NCBI GenBank assembly: GCA_017512745.1
Contig: JAFWEV010000064.1
Location: 1 to 43,874, forward strand
Length of the DNA: 43,874 bases
Reading direction: 5' to 3'
Source of the DNA: Oscillospiraceae bacterium
Lineage (GTDB): Bacteria > Bacillota > Clostridia > Oscillospirales > Ruminococcaceae
Made by a program: the position numbers and the translations under genes. This document shows positions 34,001-42,311 of this stretch, one piece after another. The notes below the pieces were generated by a model. That model saw only the letters and a list, made by a program, of their open reading frames with translations, had not been told where the DNA came from and did not search any database. Numbering within the stretch: position 1 is the stretch's first letter; each line of letters begins with the position of its first letter.

Positions 34001-34587
34001 AATATAAGGAAGTATCCGAAAGATATGAATTCCTGTCGGCCCAGGTGGCCGATGTGGAGAACTCCAAGAATGAGCTCATGAAACTCATAAGCAGCATAAC
34101 CGGCGAGATGAGGGAGATCTTCGAGGAAAAGTTCGAACTTATCAACAAGAGTTTCCAGATAACATTCACGCAGATGTTCGAAGGCGGACGCGCTTCGCTT
34201 GCGCTCACTGATTCGGAGGATCTGCTGGAGAGCGGCATCGAGATCAACGCACAGCCGCCCGGAAAGGTCATAAAGGATCTGAACGCTCTGTCCGGAGGGG
34301 AGAAATCTCTGGTCGCCATCGCGCTTTACTTTGCAATATTCATGGTAAATCCGGCACCGTTCTGTATCCTTGACGAGATCGACTCCGCACTTGACGATAT
34401 CAACGTCGCGAGATTTGCAAGATATCTTCTCTCACGTGCTACTGACAACCAGTTCATAGCTATTACACACAGAAGGGGTACAATGGAAGTATCGGAGAGA
34501 CTTTACGGAGTCACGATGCAGGAACAGGGCGTATCCAAACTGTTCAAACTTGAAAAGGAGGAAGCTGTCGTCATAGCAGCAAAGTGA
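31024..34587 (+). CDS. smc: Chromosome segregation protein SMC
   Basis: 1187 aa from TTG 31024, close to B. subtilis SMC (1186 aa). GGAGAG (31011-31016) lies 7 nt upstream, and the protein then starts (M)YLKYVEIHGFKSFPDK, the exact family beginning. A longer frame would overlap rnc. SMC is the ATPase of the condensin complex. Walker A is GPNGSGKSN (31-39), long heptad coiled coils run from about 170-500 and 670-1010, the hinge is at about 520-665 (GILGTVASLI, GGSFTGG), the ABC signature is LSGGEKSL (about 1089) and Walker B is CILDEIDSALDD (Asp1117-Glu1118). The rnc-smc-ftsY order is typical of Bacillota. Confidence 0.97.
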   Translation: MYLKYVEIHGFKSFPDKIKIDFEPGLTAIVGPNGSGKSNISDAIRWVLGEQSTKSLRSDKMQDVIFSGTAKRNPMGFAQVSLCLDNSDRRLPDYEDELIIGRKYFRSGYSEYLINGNTVRLKDVRETFMNTGLSRDGYSIIEQGKIGEIVNAKPEARREIFEEATGIAKFRFKKDTAEKQLSAAEANLERLRDIVDELASRIGPLKKQKETAEKFIVLSEQRKGLEVTLYCDTIDRSMQAVKIQDEKILIANRDYGIAEDKLTDIDRNIEDLFEQTRILETKRSELNESMISAEKEASEAKSAIAITEADIRRDEAELSDLRSRRSDSESESRSLLEHADELDKEAESIDSELASLADAIATAETMLSSLAEQGEKDDEVRRERQTALNELSSKLAEARATYAAAVSSRSDAEQRKQAASEELPAMEETRDTARANLEELRTRLEETDAEILKDTNQSQGLKRIIEIRRADAEKIREEYQKLSDEINGETHRLNALEDMEKSQEGFAPSVRNVIDAGRRGRLRGILGTVASLIRIEDGCELAIETALGFAMQNIVVSDERAAKDGIQYLKENRAGRCTFMPLDTMQPSNINIGGARNIYGFVGIASELVKYDKKYSNVVSNLLGRIIIAEDIDSASNIARDIHYRNRVVTLDGQVINAGGSFTGGYAAKSAGVFSRRKEIDKLRVSLEEKKARSEKIGAKLDASNQEFEKIRAQITVLDSDMINLNSEKIRIEEEIKRFESESETANAAIESITQRIAEAEKDMKDKENLARDSEKLTGELEKKIADLEKLDSIDQGGDDLQRKRQLLTDELSAKRLERLGRERDQETLRRDAANLRERVISQTDKNAAFDETEQHIIDGIEAKKQQIELQKKLLEETEKKITALKEENSGISRERDEIDRKQTENRREQNELTRQRENLASELSRLEERKATLQKDVESAITKLWEDYELTKAEAETLKVPYTNITTLRQEVATVRGQIRALGTVNVAAIEEYKEVSERYEFLSAQVADVENSKNELMKLISSITGEMREIFEEKFELINKSFQITFTQMFEGGRASLALTDSEDLLESGIEINAQPPGKVIKDLNALSGGEKSLVAIALYFAIFMVNPAPFCILDEIDSALDDINVARFARYLLSRATDNQFIAITHRRGTMEVSERLYGVTMQEQGVSKLFKLEKEEAVVIAAK

Positions 34588-34588
34588 T

Positions 34589-35479
34589 ATGGGATTTTTC
34601 AGCAAGATCAAAGAGAGTCTCAATAAGACAAGAGAATCTATTTCATATGCTTTTTCTTCCGAAAAACTCGATGACGATTTCTACGAGGAACTGACCGAGA
34701 TACTCATCATGGCAGACACCAATGTGGAGACTGCGGAAAAACTCTCGGACAAGATGAGAGACGTCATAGCAAAAAGACATATACTCGACAGCAATGAGGC
34801 AAAGAAAGCTTTTGCTGAAGTGTGCGCCGAAGAGATGACGTTCGAAGAGCCATTCGACCTTACAGGAACTCCTGCTGTCATACTGCTCGTCGGAGTCAAC
34901 GGGGCAGGCAAGACAACTACTGCCGGAAAACTCGCAAAATACCTGAGCGACAACGGCAGAAAAGTTGTTATTGCCGCCGCAGACACTTTCAGGGCGGCAG
35001 CACAGGAACAGCTCATGGTATGGGGCGAGAGGAGCGGATGCACGGTCGTAACGGGAACAGGGGATCCGTCTTCCGTTATATATGACACGGTGAGCACCGC
35101 AGTGCCCAGAGGATATGACACCGTCATCTGCGATACAGCCGGAAGACTGCAGAACAGAAAGAGCCTCATGGATGAGCTCGCCAAGATGAGAAGAACGGTT
35201 GAAAAGGCTGCGCCGAACGCTTCTGTCGAAACACTTCTCGTGCTGGATGCGTCAACAGGCCAGAATGCCATAAGTCAGGCCGAGCTCTTCTCCGAGGCGT
35301 CCGGTGTGACAGGAATAGTACTCACAAAACTCGACGGTACTGCAAAGGGCGGAGCAGTTCTCACGATCAAGCAGAAGCTCGGACTCCCCGTTCGTTTCGT
35401 CGGAGTGGGAGAGAAGATAGACGACATGACGGTATTCGATCCCGTCGATTACGCAGAAGGTCTTGTGGGTATAGAATGA
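34589..35479 (+). CDS. ftsY: Signal recognition particle receptor FtsY
   Basis: 296 aa. It is the membrane-associated GTPase that docks SRP-bound ribosomes at the translocon. The N domain helical bundle comes first, then the G domain with G1 [11 protein letters not shown] (about 100-110), the insertion-box motif [12 protein letters not shown]3 DTAGRLQ (about 181) and G4 [10 protein letters not shown] (about 246-255). The N-terminal acidic A domain is almost absent, as in many Gram-positives; membrane contact probably uses the basic amphipathic start ([14 protein letters not shown]). It starts one base after the smc stop and overlaps rdgB by 4 bases. Confidence 0.96.
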   Translation: MGFFSKIKESLNKTRESISYAFSSEKLDDDFYEELTEILIMADTNVETAEKLSDKMRDVIAKRHILDSNEAKKAFAEVCAEEMTFEEPFDLTGTPAVILLVGVNGAGKTTTAGKLAKYLSDNGRKVVIAAADTFRAAAQEQLMVWGERSGCTVVTGTGDPSSVIYDTVSTAVPRGYDTVICDTAGRLQNRKSLMDELAKMRRTVEKAAPNASVETLLVLDASTGQNAISQAELFSEASGVTGIVLTKLDGTAKGGAVLTIKQKLGLPVRFVGVGEKIDDMTVFDPVDYAEGLVGIE

Positions 35480-36111
35480 TGCAGAAGATTGTCGCAGCTA
35501 CCGGCAACGCCGGAAAGATCAGGGAGTTTAAGGAACTCCTTGAACCCCTGGGATTCGAGATAATCCCGATAAAGGATCTCGGGATAACTCTTGAGGACCC
35601 GGAAGACGCGGGCACATTTTTGGGGAACTGCCGCATAAAGGCAAGGGAGGGCTCGCGAAAGACAGGCCTTCCCGTCATAGCGGACGACAGCGGTCTCTGC
35701 GTCGACGCGCTTGACGGTGCACCCGGAGTGTACAGCGCAAGATATGCCGGCGAGGACGGCAATTCCGAAGCCAATATAAAGAAACTGCTTGAGGAACTCA
35801 AGGATGTTCCGTGGGAAAAGAGAACGGCGAGATTCGTATGCCAGATGATCCTTATGTATCCGAACGGCACCGAAATACTGTCGAGAGGCACATGCGAAGG
35901 ACACATTGCATTCGAAAAGAGAGGAGAGGGCGGCTTTGGGTATGATCCCGTGATGCTGACCGCAAGAAACTTCTCATTTGCCGAACTCGGAGAGCAGAAA
36001 AAGAATCTTATCAGTCACAGGGGAAGAGCCTCAAGGAAACTGGCCTTCAAACTAAGACATATAACAAAGGGAAGATTTCATGATTACTTCAAAACAGAGA
36101 GCCGCGCTTAG
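35476..36111 (+). CDS. rdgB: XTP/dITP diphosphatase (RdgB/HAM1)
   Basis: 211 aa. It hydrolyses non-canonical purine triphosphates (XTP, ITP) so they are not built into nucleic acids. Conserved parts are IVAATGNAGKIREF at the N-terminus, FLGNCRIKAREGS (family TFxxNAxxKA), IADDSGLCVDALDGAPGVYSAR, GEGGFGYDPV, and SHRGRAS near the C-terminus. It starts inside the end of ftsY. Its last 32 bases overlap the yhbY start. The C-terminus after SHRGRAS is somewhat extended (HITKGRFHDYFK), because it runs through that overlap. Confidence 0.95.
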   Translation: MMQKIVAATGNAGKIREFKELLEPLGFEIIPIKDLGITLEDPEDAGTFLGNCRIKAREGSRKTGLPVIADDSGLCVDALDGAPGVYSARYAGEDGNSEANIKKLLEELKDVPWEKRTARFVCQMILMYPNGTEILSRGTCEGHIAFEKRGEGGFGYDPVMLTARNFSFAELGEQKKNLISHRGRASRKLAFKLRHITKGRFHDYFKTESRA

Positions 36112-36379
36112 AAAGTGCGCAAACTCGATCGATCCCATCTTCAATATAGGGAAGGGTGGGATCAATGACGAACTTATAAAGGGGATGGGCGACGCGCTCA
36201 AGAAGAGAGAGCTCATAAAAGCCCATGTGCTCGAAAACTGCGAGTACTCCGCAAGAGAAGCCTGCGATATTCTGGCTGAAGCCCTCGATGCGGAACCCGT
36301 ACAGACCATAGGCTACAAGTTCGTCCTCTACAAGATGAACAACGAGACCGATCAGTACGGAGAGATCTTCGGCAGATGA
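36080..36379 (+). CDS. yhbY: YhbY-type RNA-binding (CRM domain) protein
   Basis: 99 aa, one CRM domain. MITSKQRAALRKCANSIDP at the start, the FNIGKGGINDELI loop (family KIGKGGI) and ELIKAHVLEN / QTIGYKFVLYK match the YhbY/YqeI family, which binds pre-50S ribosomal particles. The ribosome-binding site is AAGGGAAG about 5-6 nt upstream. The start lies 32 bases inside rdgB and the stop overlaps nadD as ATGA, so all three are probably translationally coupled. The family is clear. Confidence 0.93.
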   Translation: MITSKQRAALRKCANSIDPIFNIGKGGINDELIKGMGDALKKRELIKAHVLENCEYSAREACDILAEALDAEPVQTIGYKFVLYKMNNETDQYGEIFGR

Positions 36380-36975
36380 AAGTGCTGATGTACGGCGGGG
36401 CATTCAATCCCCCGCACAGAGGCCACATGCTTCTGCTGGAAGAGGCGATAAAGGCAGTAAAACCGGATAAAACACTTGTTGTTCCGAGCGATGTTTCACC
36501 GCACAAACGCACGCAGTATACTCCTTTCAGAGACAGGGCCAACATGTGCAGATGCTTTAAGGAGTGCGGTGAAGGCGTAACAGTAAGCGAGATCGAAAAG
36601 GCAAAGAACAAGAAGAGAAGCTATACTGTCAAAACACTCAGGAGGCTTGAAAACAGGTATCCCGGAGCGGAACTGTTCCTCGTAATAGGATCCGACATGC
36701 TCTTTACATTCAGAGGATGGCACCAGTGGAGAAGAATACTCTCCATGTGCACCCTCGTGATCGCAGCGCGCGATGATGAGAGCACCGAAAAACTGGAAGA
36801 AGCGCTCTGCAGCCTCAGCAAGGACGGGGCAAAGGGGATGATCCTGAGGACAAAGCCTATAGACATAAGCTCGACAGAACTCAGAAACATGGTACGCGAC
36901 GGTAAGGACTGCTCGGAGTATATTCCGCAGTCGGTATCCGAATATATTTCACGGCACAGACTATACACGGAATAA
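36376..36975 (+). CDS. nadD: Nicotinate-nucleotide adenylyltransferase
   Basis: 199 aa. It joins ATP with nicotinate mononucleotide to give deamido-NAD in NAD synthesis. The nucleotidyltransferase motif YGGAFNPPHRGHM (residues 6-18, HxGH type) and the C-terminal ISSTELRNMV (ISSTxxR) are visible, with SDVSPHKRT and FLVIGSDMLFTFRGWHQW between them. It overlaps yhbY by 4 bases and is followed 6 bp later by yqeK. The order yhbY-nadD-yqeK-rsfS is conserved in Bacillota. Confidence 0.97.
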   Translation: MKVLMYGGAFNPPHRGHMLLLEEAIKAVKPDKTLVVPSDVSPHKRTQYTPFRDRANMCRCFKECGEGVTVSEIEKAKNKKRSYTVKTLRRLENRYPGAELFLVIGSDMLFTFRGWHQWRRILSMCTLVIAARDDESTEKLEEALCSLSKDGAKGMILRTKPIDISSTELRNMVRDGKDCSEYIPQSVSEYISRHRLYTE

Positions 36976-36981
36976 ATAAGG

Positions 36982-37572
36982 ATGACAGTCAAAGAAGCAA
37001 AGAAACTTGTAAAGCAGAGACTTTCGGAAGAGAGATTCTATCACACTAAGTGTGTTGCCAGGGCGGCGAAGAAACTGGCGCCCCAGTTCGGTGCCGATGT
37101 GGAGAAGGCCGTGCTGGCGGCCTGGCTGCACGATATACTCAAGGAGGACCCCAAGCCCGATTTATTGAAAAGGGTGCAGGCCTCTGCTATAATTTTTGGA
37201 TATAAAGTTGAGGAAAGCCCTCAGCTTTGGCATGCCTTCGCAGGCGGAGATTATGTTGAACAGGAACTCGGGGTAGATCCTGAGATAGCCTCCGCAGTGA
37301 GATGGCATACGACGGGAAAACCGGATATGACTCCCCTGGAGAAGACGGTTTTTCTCGCGGATTATATCTCGGATGACAGACACTTTACCGGTGTCGAGGA
37401 GATAAGGGAAATCTCCTACAGATCTGCGGAGAAGGGCCTCAGACGGGCGATGAAGCAGACGATAGATCATCTAAGAGAAAAAGGTCTTACGGTAAACGAG
37501 AACACTATCGAAGCTCTTGAATACCTGGAGACTCATGACAGTCAGGAGAATCAGGATGGCGAAGACAAATAA
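36982..37572 (+). CDS. yqeK: HD-domain Ap4A hydrolase-like protein YqeK
   Basis: 196 aa. YqeK proteins are HD-superfamily hydrolases that split diadenosine tetraphosphate symmetrically. The HD metal ligands are visible: His21 (YHTKCVARAA), the LHD pair His50-Asp51 (AAWLHDILKE), a later WHAFAGGD and AVRWHTTGKPDMTPLEKTVFLADYISDDR, typical of the family's second half. It follows nadD and its end overlaps the next gene by 17 bases. Activity on Ap4A is inferred from the family. Confidence 0.92.
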   Translation: MTVKEAKKLVKQRLSEERFYHTKCVARAAKKLAPQFGADVEKAVLAAWLHDILKEDPKPDLLKRVQASAIIFGYKVEESPQLWHAFAGGDYVEQELGVDPEIASAVRWHTTGKPDMTPLEKTVFLADYISDDRHFTGVEEIREISYRSAEKGLRRAMKQTIDHLREKGLTVNENTIEALEYLETHDSQENQDGEDK

Positions 37573-38587
37573 GAAACATACCTTGAGAAACGTGATCATC
37601 ATTCTGCTCATTGCAGCGCTGCTGATAGGCGGAGGAGTCACGATATTTCTAAAATCCAGAATAATGTCCAACTCGGAAGAAGAACTGGAAGATGCGTGGG
37701 ATACACCTGAATACCTGAAATCAAAACAGCTGAACGTACTTGTGTGCGGCATCGACTGGGACGAGAGCAGGACCAACAAACTGACAGACGTTATCCTTAT
37801 CTGCAATATCGACCTTGAAAACGGCAAGGTCAATATGATGCAGATCCCCAGAGATACATATGTCGGGGATATAGTGTATACGGGAAAGATAAACGCCCTG
37901 TACAACTGGGGCATCGATGACGAAGACGGCAATTCTACGGGAGTTGTAGGCATTAAGGCTCTTGCAAGCGTCATCCACGAACAGATGCAGATACCTATCG
38001 ACAACTACGCCATGATCACCATGGAGGGATTCAGGACCGCAGTCGATACACTGGGAGGAGTCGAAGTCACCATTGACGAGCCCATCCAGTTTGCGGAAGA
38101 CAACATCATGGAGCCAGGCACATATGTCCTCGACGGCGTACAGGCTGATCTCTTTGTGAGATTCAGAGGCTATGACGACGCTGATGTCGGAAGGATGAGC
38201 ACACAGAGAAGATTCCTTGCGGGACTCATGAAGAAGCTGCAGGAATCCTCGAGCATAGAGATTATTTCTCTTGCGAGAAACCTCTATCAGTATATCGAGA
38301 CTGATTTTTCCGTCGATGAGATGATTTCTCTTGCAAATAATGTCAAGGGAATAAGCACGGATAAGATCACGATGCTGAGAGTACCCGGCGAAGGCGTCAG
38401 AGGCTACGGTGCAATGAGGCTCGACGTGTTCTCGGTACACGCAAATGAGCTTGCAGAACTTCTCAACCAGTACATGAGACCATATTCCGACCCCATCCCG
38501 GTGACGGAACTCGGACTCATAGAAATACAGCATACAAACGAGGAGTGGGATGATCCCGATATAGAGACCCTCGGTTCATATGATTAA
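37556..38587 (+). CDS. LytR-CpsA-Psr family protein
   Basis: 343 aa from ATG 37556, chosen because AGGAG lies 7 nt upstream and the protein starts MAKTNKKHTLR followed by a membrane segment (VIIILLIAALLIGGGVTIF). An upstream in-frame ATG at 37517 lies deeper inside yqeK. The extracellular LCP domain shows NVLVCGIDWDESRTNKLTDVILICNID, MMQIPRDTYV, DTLGGVEVTI, the catalytic/pyrophosphate-binding segment VRFRGYDDADVGRMSTQRRFL and a late RGYGAMRL. LCP proteins transfer polymers such as teichoic acid or capsule from lipid carriers to peptidoglycan. Its presence between yqeK and rsfS is frequent in clostridia. Confidence 0.9.
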   Translation: MAKTNKKHTLRNVIIILLIAALLIGGGVTIFLKSRIMSNSEEELEDAWDTPEYLKSKQLNVLVCGIDWDESRTNKLTDVILICNIDLENGKVNMMQIPRDTYVGDIVYTGKINALYNWGIDDEDGNSTGVVGIKALASVIHEQMQIPIDNYAMITMEGFRTAVDTLGGVEVTIDEPIQFAEDNIMEPGTYVLDGVQADLFVRFRGYDDADVGRMSTQRRFLAGLMKKLQESSSIEIISLARNLYQYIETDFSVDEMISLANNVKGISTDKITMLRVPGEGVRGYGAMRLDVFSVHANELAELLNQYMRPYSDPIPVTELGLIEIQHTNEEWDDPDIETLGSYD

Positions 38588-38607
38588 CACTAAAGAAGGA
38601 GCAAAAA

Positions 38608-38955
38608 ATGGAATCATTTGAGATTGCAAAAATTGCGGCTGAAACGATTTCAGAGAAACTCGGCGAAGAGATCTCCATCCTGAGGATCAGCAAAAAGACC
38701 ACACTTGCCGACTACTTTGTCATTGCTTCTGCCACAAGCACGACTCACCTGAGAGCGCTGTCCGATGAAGTGGAGTTCCGACTTAGCAAGGCCGGACTTG
38801 ACCCTTCAAGAGTAGAGGGCGTCGAGGGATCGGCCTGGATACTCATGGATTATGACAGCGTGATCATACATCTGTTCTTAAAGGACTCCAGAGCCTTCTA
38901 TGGGCTTGAGAAACTCTGGGCAGATGCTGAACATGTTGATTTCGAAATAAAATAG
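38608..38955 (+). CDS. rsfS: Ribosome silencing factor RsfS
   Basis: 115 aa, a normal length for RsfS/YqeL/Iojap. It binds ribosomal protein L14 and blocks subunit joining when nutrients are low. Conserved parts are TLADYFVIASATSTTHLRALSDEVE (residues 31-55 in pieces), EGVEGSAWILMDYDSVIIHLF and FYGLEKLWAD. AAGGAG lies 8 nt upstream. It follows the LCP gene by 20 bp and precedes leuS by 36 bp. Confidence 0.95.
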   Translation: MESFEIAKIAAETISEKLGEEISILRISKKTTLADYFVIASATSTTHLRALSDEVEFRLSKAGLDPSRVEGVEGSAWILMDYDSVIIHLFLKDSRAFYGLEKLWADAEHVDFEIK

Positions 38956-38991
38956 ATCAACAATCAGGTTTGAGGAGAGATTTTTAAGATA

Positions 38992-41397
38992 ATGGAATAC
39001 AACGTAAAAGAAATAGAAGCGAGATGGCAGAAAAAATGGGTTGAAGAGAATACTTTTGCTGCCTCAGAAGATCATTCCAAACCCAAGTACTATGCACTTG
39101 TCGAGTTCCCGTATCCTTCCGGCGACGGACTCCATGTAGGACATCCGAGGACATATACCGGAATGGACATCATTGCGAGAAAGCGCAGGATGCAGGGTTA
39201 CAATGTCCTGTTCCCGATGGGATTCGATGCGTTCGGACTCCCCGCTGAGAACTACGCAATAAAGAATCATGTACATCCCGCAACAGTCACACAGAGAAAT
39301 ATAAAGAGATTCACGAAACAGATGCAGTCTCTCGGATTCTCTTTCGACTGGACGAGAGTCGTGGATACCACAGATCCCAAATATTACAAGTGGACACAGT
39401 GGATATTCCTCCAGCTCTTCAAGAAAGGCCTCGCCTACAAGAAGGAGATGGCAGTTAACTTCTGTACCGGATGCAAGGTTGTTCTTGCAAATGAGGAGGT
39501 CGTAAACGGCGTATGTGAGAGATGCCACAGCCCGGTCATCAGAAAGATGCAGAGCCAGTGGATGCTCAAGATAACGGAGTATGCCGACAGGCTCGACAGG
39601 GAAATAGATCTTGTCGACTATATGAACAAGATCTCCATCAGTCAGAGAAACTGGATCGGGAAATCACACGGCGCGGAAGTCATCTTCGGAACCACTGCCG
39701 GCGATGAGATGAGAGTCTATACGACAAGGCCGGACACACTTTTCGGCGTAACATATATGGTTATGGCTCCGGAGCATGCATTTATCCAGAAATGGGCAGA
39801 CAAGATCACCAATATGGACGAGATCAAAGCCTATCAGGATGAAGCGGCAAGAAAGTCAGACTTTGAGAGAACAGAGCTTGCAAAGGACAAGACGGGCGTC
39901 AGGATCAAGGGCGTTGAGGCGATCAATCCCGTAAACGGAACAAAGATCCCGATCTTTATTTCCGACTACGTTCTCGCATCCTATGGAACAGGAGCCATTA
40001 TGGCAGTTCCGGGACATGATACAAGAGACTATGAGTTCGCAAAGGTATTCAATCTTCCGATAATCGAAGTCGTGGGCGGCGGAGATATAACCAAGGAAGC
40101 CTTCACAGACTGTGAGACAGGCGTTATGGTCAACTCCGGATTCCTCACAGGTCTCTCCGTTGAAGAAGCAAAGGTCAAGATCACCGAATGGCTTGCGGAA
40201 AACGGCAAGGGCGAACCAAAGGTCAACTTCAAGCTCCGTGACTGGGTATTCTCAAGACAGAGATACTGGGGCGAGCCGATACCGATGGTATACTGTGAGA
40301 AGTGCGGATGGCAGCCGATTCCCGAGGAAGAGCTCCCGCTCATGCTCCCGGAAGTTGAGAACTATGAGCAGACGGATGACGGACAGTCACCGCTTGCAAA
40401 GATGGATGAATGGGTCAACACGACATGCCCGTGCTGTGGCGGACCTGCAAAGAGAGAGACCGATACCATGCCTCAGTGGGCAGGCTCATCTTGGTACTTC
40501 GTGAGATATACCGATCCTCACAATGATGATGAGATCGCATCCAAGGACGAGATGAACTACTGGCTGCCGGTAGACTGGTACAACGGCGGGATGGAGCACA
40601 CAACGCTCCACCTCCTCTATTCAAGGTTCTGGTACAAGTTCCTCTATGATATAGGCGTCGTTCCGAATCCGGAACCCTATCAGAAGAGAACAAGCCACGG
40701 CATGATCCTCGGTGAGGACGGAGAGAAGATGTCCAAGTCCAGAGGAAACGTGGTAAATCCCGATGATGTCATAGATGAGTACGGCTCCGATTCCATGCGT
40801 CTCTATGAGATGTTTGTGGGAGATTTTGAGAAGGTTGCTCTCTGGCAGACATCCAGCATCAAGGGATGCCGCAGATTCCTTGAGAGGATCTGGGGACTCA
40901 TGGACATAATGACAGATTCCGAAGAGTACTCAAAGGATCTTGAATCTGAGATGCACAGGACGATCAAGAAGGTCTCAAGTGATATTGAACAACTCGGATT
41001 CAACACAGCTATCGCGGCGATGATGAGCCTTGTCAACAAGTTCTATTCGAAGGGCAGCATAACAAAGGGCGAACTCAGAACATTCCTCAAGCTCGTTAAC
41101 CCGTTTGCGCCACATATCTCCGAAGAGATACAGCAGGTGCTCGGATTCGGTGAGGAGCTTGCATACTCGAAGTGGCCCGAATATGACGAGGCAAAGTGCG
41201 TGGATCAGACGATCGAGATAGCAGTCCAGATAAACGGCAAAGTCAGAAGCAGAATGACTGTTAAGATCGATGCTGACAAGGATCAGGTACTTGCAGACGC
41301 AAAGGCCGACGAAAAGATCGCAGAGTTCTTGACCGGCAAGCAGATCGTAAAAGAGATCTATATCCCGGGTAAGATCGTCAACATAGTTGCAAAATAA
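38992..41397 (+). CDS. leuS: Leucyl-tRNA synthetase
   Basis: 801 aa, a typical bacterial LeuRS. The HIGH-type motif is [16 protein letters not shown] (HVGH 48-51) and KMSKS is at 579-583. The CP1 editing domain is present in the middle ([19 protein letters not shown] with the threonine-rich editing motif, and [21 protein letters not shown] with the conserved editing Asp). Zinc-like Cys clusters appear in [21 protein letters not shown] and CPCCGG. The C-terminal anticodon-binding part ends with [11 protein letters not shown]. No T-box fits the 36-bp gap, so it is transcribed with the upstream operon. It is the last gene of the run. Confidence 0.97.
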   Translation: MEYNVKEIEARWQKKWVEENTFAASEDHSKPKYYALVEFPYPSGDGLHVGHPRTYTGMDIIARKRRMQGYNVLFPMGFDAFGLPAENYAIKNHVHPATVTQRNIKRFTKQMQSLGFSFDWTRVVDTTDPKYYKWTQWIFLQLFKKGLAYKKEMAVNFCTGCKVVLANEEVVNGVCERCHSPVIRKMQSQWMLKITEYADRLDREIDLVDYMNKISISQRNWIGKSHGAEVIFGTTAGDEMRVYTTRPDTLFGVTYMVMAPEHAFIQKWADKITNMDEIKAYQDEAARKSDFERTELAKDKTGVRIKGVEAINPVNGTKIPIFISDYVLASYGTGAIMAVPGHDTRDYEFAKVFNLPIIEVVGGGDITKEAFTDCETGVMVNSGFLTGLSVEEAKVKITEWLAENGKGEPKVNFKLRDWVFSRQRYWGEPIPMVYCEKCGWQPIPEEELPLMLPEVENYEQTDDGQSPLAKMDEWVNTTCPCCGGPAKRETDTMPQWAGSSWYFVRYTDPHNDDEIASKDEMNYWLPVDWYNGGMEHTTLHLLYSRFWYKFLYDIGVVPNPEPYQKRTSHGMILGEDGEKMSKSRGNVVNPDDVIDEYGSDSMRLYEMFVGDFEKVALWQTSSIKGCRRFLERIWGLMDIMTDSEEYSKDLESEMHRTIKKVSSDIEQLGFNTAIAAMMSLVNKFYSKGSITKGELRTFLKLVNPFAPHISEEIQQVLGFGEELAYSKWPEYDEAKCVDQTIEIAVQINGKVRSRMTVKIDADKDQVLADAKADEKIAEFLTGKQIVKEIYIPGKIVNIVAK

Positions 41398-41411
41398 GAA
41401 GCTGTAACATT

Positions 41412-41450
41412 CACCCGTTTCCGGATTATTCCGGAAACGGGTGTTTTTTT
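41412..41450 (+). terminator. Strong terminator after leuS
   Basis: A 14-bp perfect stem, CACCCGTTTCCGGA / TCCGGAAACGGGTG, with loop TTAT, followed by seven T (41444-41450). It ends the long housekeeping transcript and lies just before the IS element. Confidence 0.95.
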
Positions 41451-41517
41451 GTAGCCAAGGGCGTTACTAAACCCCCAGTTCAACTGGGGGTAGGTAAGAA
41501 AGCTTTAGCATAAAAGG

Positions 41518-41571
41518 AACCTCCTATAGAATAGAGAAGCCTATCAAGCACTCAGATTCAAACAGGAGGTT
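41518..41571 (+). promoter_or_regulatory. tnpA leader stem that covers its ribosome-binding site
   Basis: AACCTCCT (41518-41525) is an exact complement of AGGAGGTT (41564-41571), which contains the tnpA Shine-Dalgarno sequence AGGAGG, 9 nt before the ATG. The 8-bp stem would hide the site. In enterobacterial IS200 a similar leader structure represses TnpA translation. Confidence 0.7.
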
Positions 41572-41578
41572 AGTGTCA

Positions 41579-42056
41579 ATGAATGACGTAAAAAGTCTAT
41601 CACACAGCAAATGGAGATGTAAATATCACATAGTCTTCGCACCGAAATACAAAAGACAGATAATCTACGGAAAGATCAGAGAAGACGTGGGGAAAATAAT
41701 ACGCGAGCTGTGCGAGCGAAAAGGGGTAAAAAATCATTGAGGCAGAATGCTGCCCGAACCACATCCACATGTTCGTAGAGATACCGCCGCATCTGAGCGT
41801 AGCATCGTTCATGGGATATCTCAAAAGCAAGAGCAGTCTCATGATCTTCGACAAACATGCAAATCTGAAGTACAAATACGGAAACAGGCACTTCTGGTGC
41901 CGTGGCTACTACGTAGACACGGTAGGGAAATACGAAGGAGCGATCAAAGAATACATTCGGAATCAGCTCCAGGAAGATATCGCAAACGACCAGATAAGCC
42001 TCAAGGAAGTCATGGACCCGTTCTCCGAAGAAGAGAAGGAGCCAAAAAAGACCTAA
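41579..42056 (+). pseudogene. tnpA: IS200 TnpA transposase with a frameshift
   Basis: HUH/Y1 transposase. The first frame (41579-41740) encodes MNDVKSLSHSKWRCKYHIVFAPKYKR and on to GVKNH, then a TGA. The following frame continues the same protein without a gap: IIEAECCPNHIHMFVEIPPHLSV, then GYLKSKSSLMIFDKHANL, FWCRGYYVDTVG and NQLQEDIANDQISLKE. The break is at a run of six A (41728-41733). Five A would restore GVKIIEAE and a 158-aa protein. The HUH pair (HIH) and the catalytic Tyr (GYYVDT) are intact. It is either a recent one-base insertion, a slippage-expressed gene or a sequence error. Confidence 0.88.
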
Positions 42057-42059
42057 TAG

Positions 42060-42192
42060 AATAGCCCCCGAGTAGGGGGCTGATATAGTAATTATATTGT
42101 GCTTGATAGGCTGTTCGGTGCCCCCTTAAGGGGGCAACCACAGGTAACACGCCCTTGTAGGGCGAAGCAAACCACTAGTTGAACTGGTGGTT
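42060..42192 (+). repeat. Hairpin-rich right end of the IS element
   Basis: Downstream of tnpA four hairpins follow one another: AGCCCCC-gagta-GGGGGCT (42063-42081), the 18-nt perfect palindrome TGCCCCCTTAAGGGGGCA (42119-42136), GCCCT-TGT-AGGGC (42151-42163) and the terminal AACCACTAG / CTGGTGGTT (42170-42192). The first may end the tnpA transcript and the last is the transposase-recognised end. No ORF is present. Confidence 0.7.
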
Positions 42193-42282
42193 GTAATTCT
42201 TGTACATTTCGATGAAATGTCCATGAGAGAACTCTAAGAAGAACCATTAATAATGCTTCTGCGGACATGCTGGATGTTCTCG

Positions 42283-42311
42283 TTGACAAAATCCATACCG
42301 GATATTATAAT
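42283..42311 (+). promoter_or_regulatory. Perfect consensus promoter of rpsU
   Basis: TTGACA (42283-42288), a 17-bp spacer and TATAAT (42306-42311), an exact SigA consensus. It gives a leader of about 40 nt before rpsU. Between the IS end and this promoter (42197-42282) there is a small hairpin ACATTTC-GAT-GAAATGT (42204-42220) and nothing else recognisable. Confidence 0.9.

Larger units (their letters stand above)
41468..42196 (+). mobile_element. IS200-type insertion sequence
   Basis: A single-strand-transposing IS200/IS605-family element, about 0.73 kb, with tnpA only and no tnpB. The left end has a hairpin CCCCCAGTT-C-AACTGGGGG (41472-41490). TTAC (41464-41467) immediately before it could be the target tetranucleotide, as in related elements. 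The right end has a hairpin AACCACTAG / CTGGTGGTT (42170-42192). Both share an AGTT(C/G)AACTG core. As usual for the family there are no terminal inverted repeats or target duplication. The exact ends are approximate. It sits between the leuS terminator and the rpsU promoter, where it harms no gene. Confidence 0.85.
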
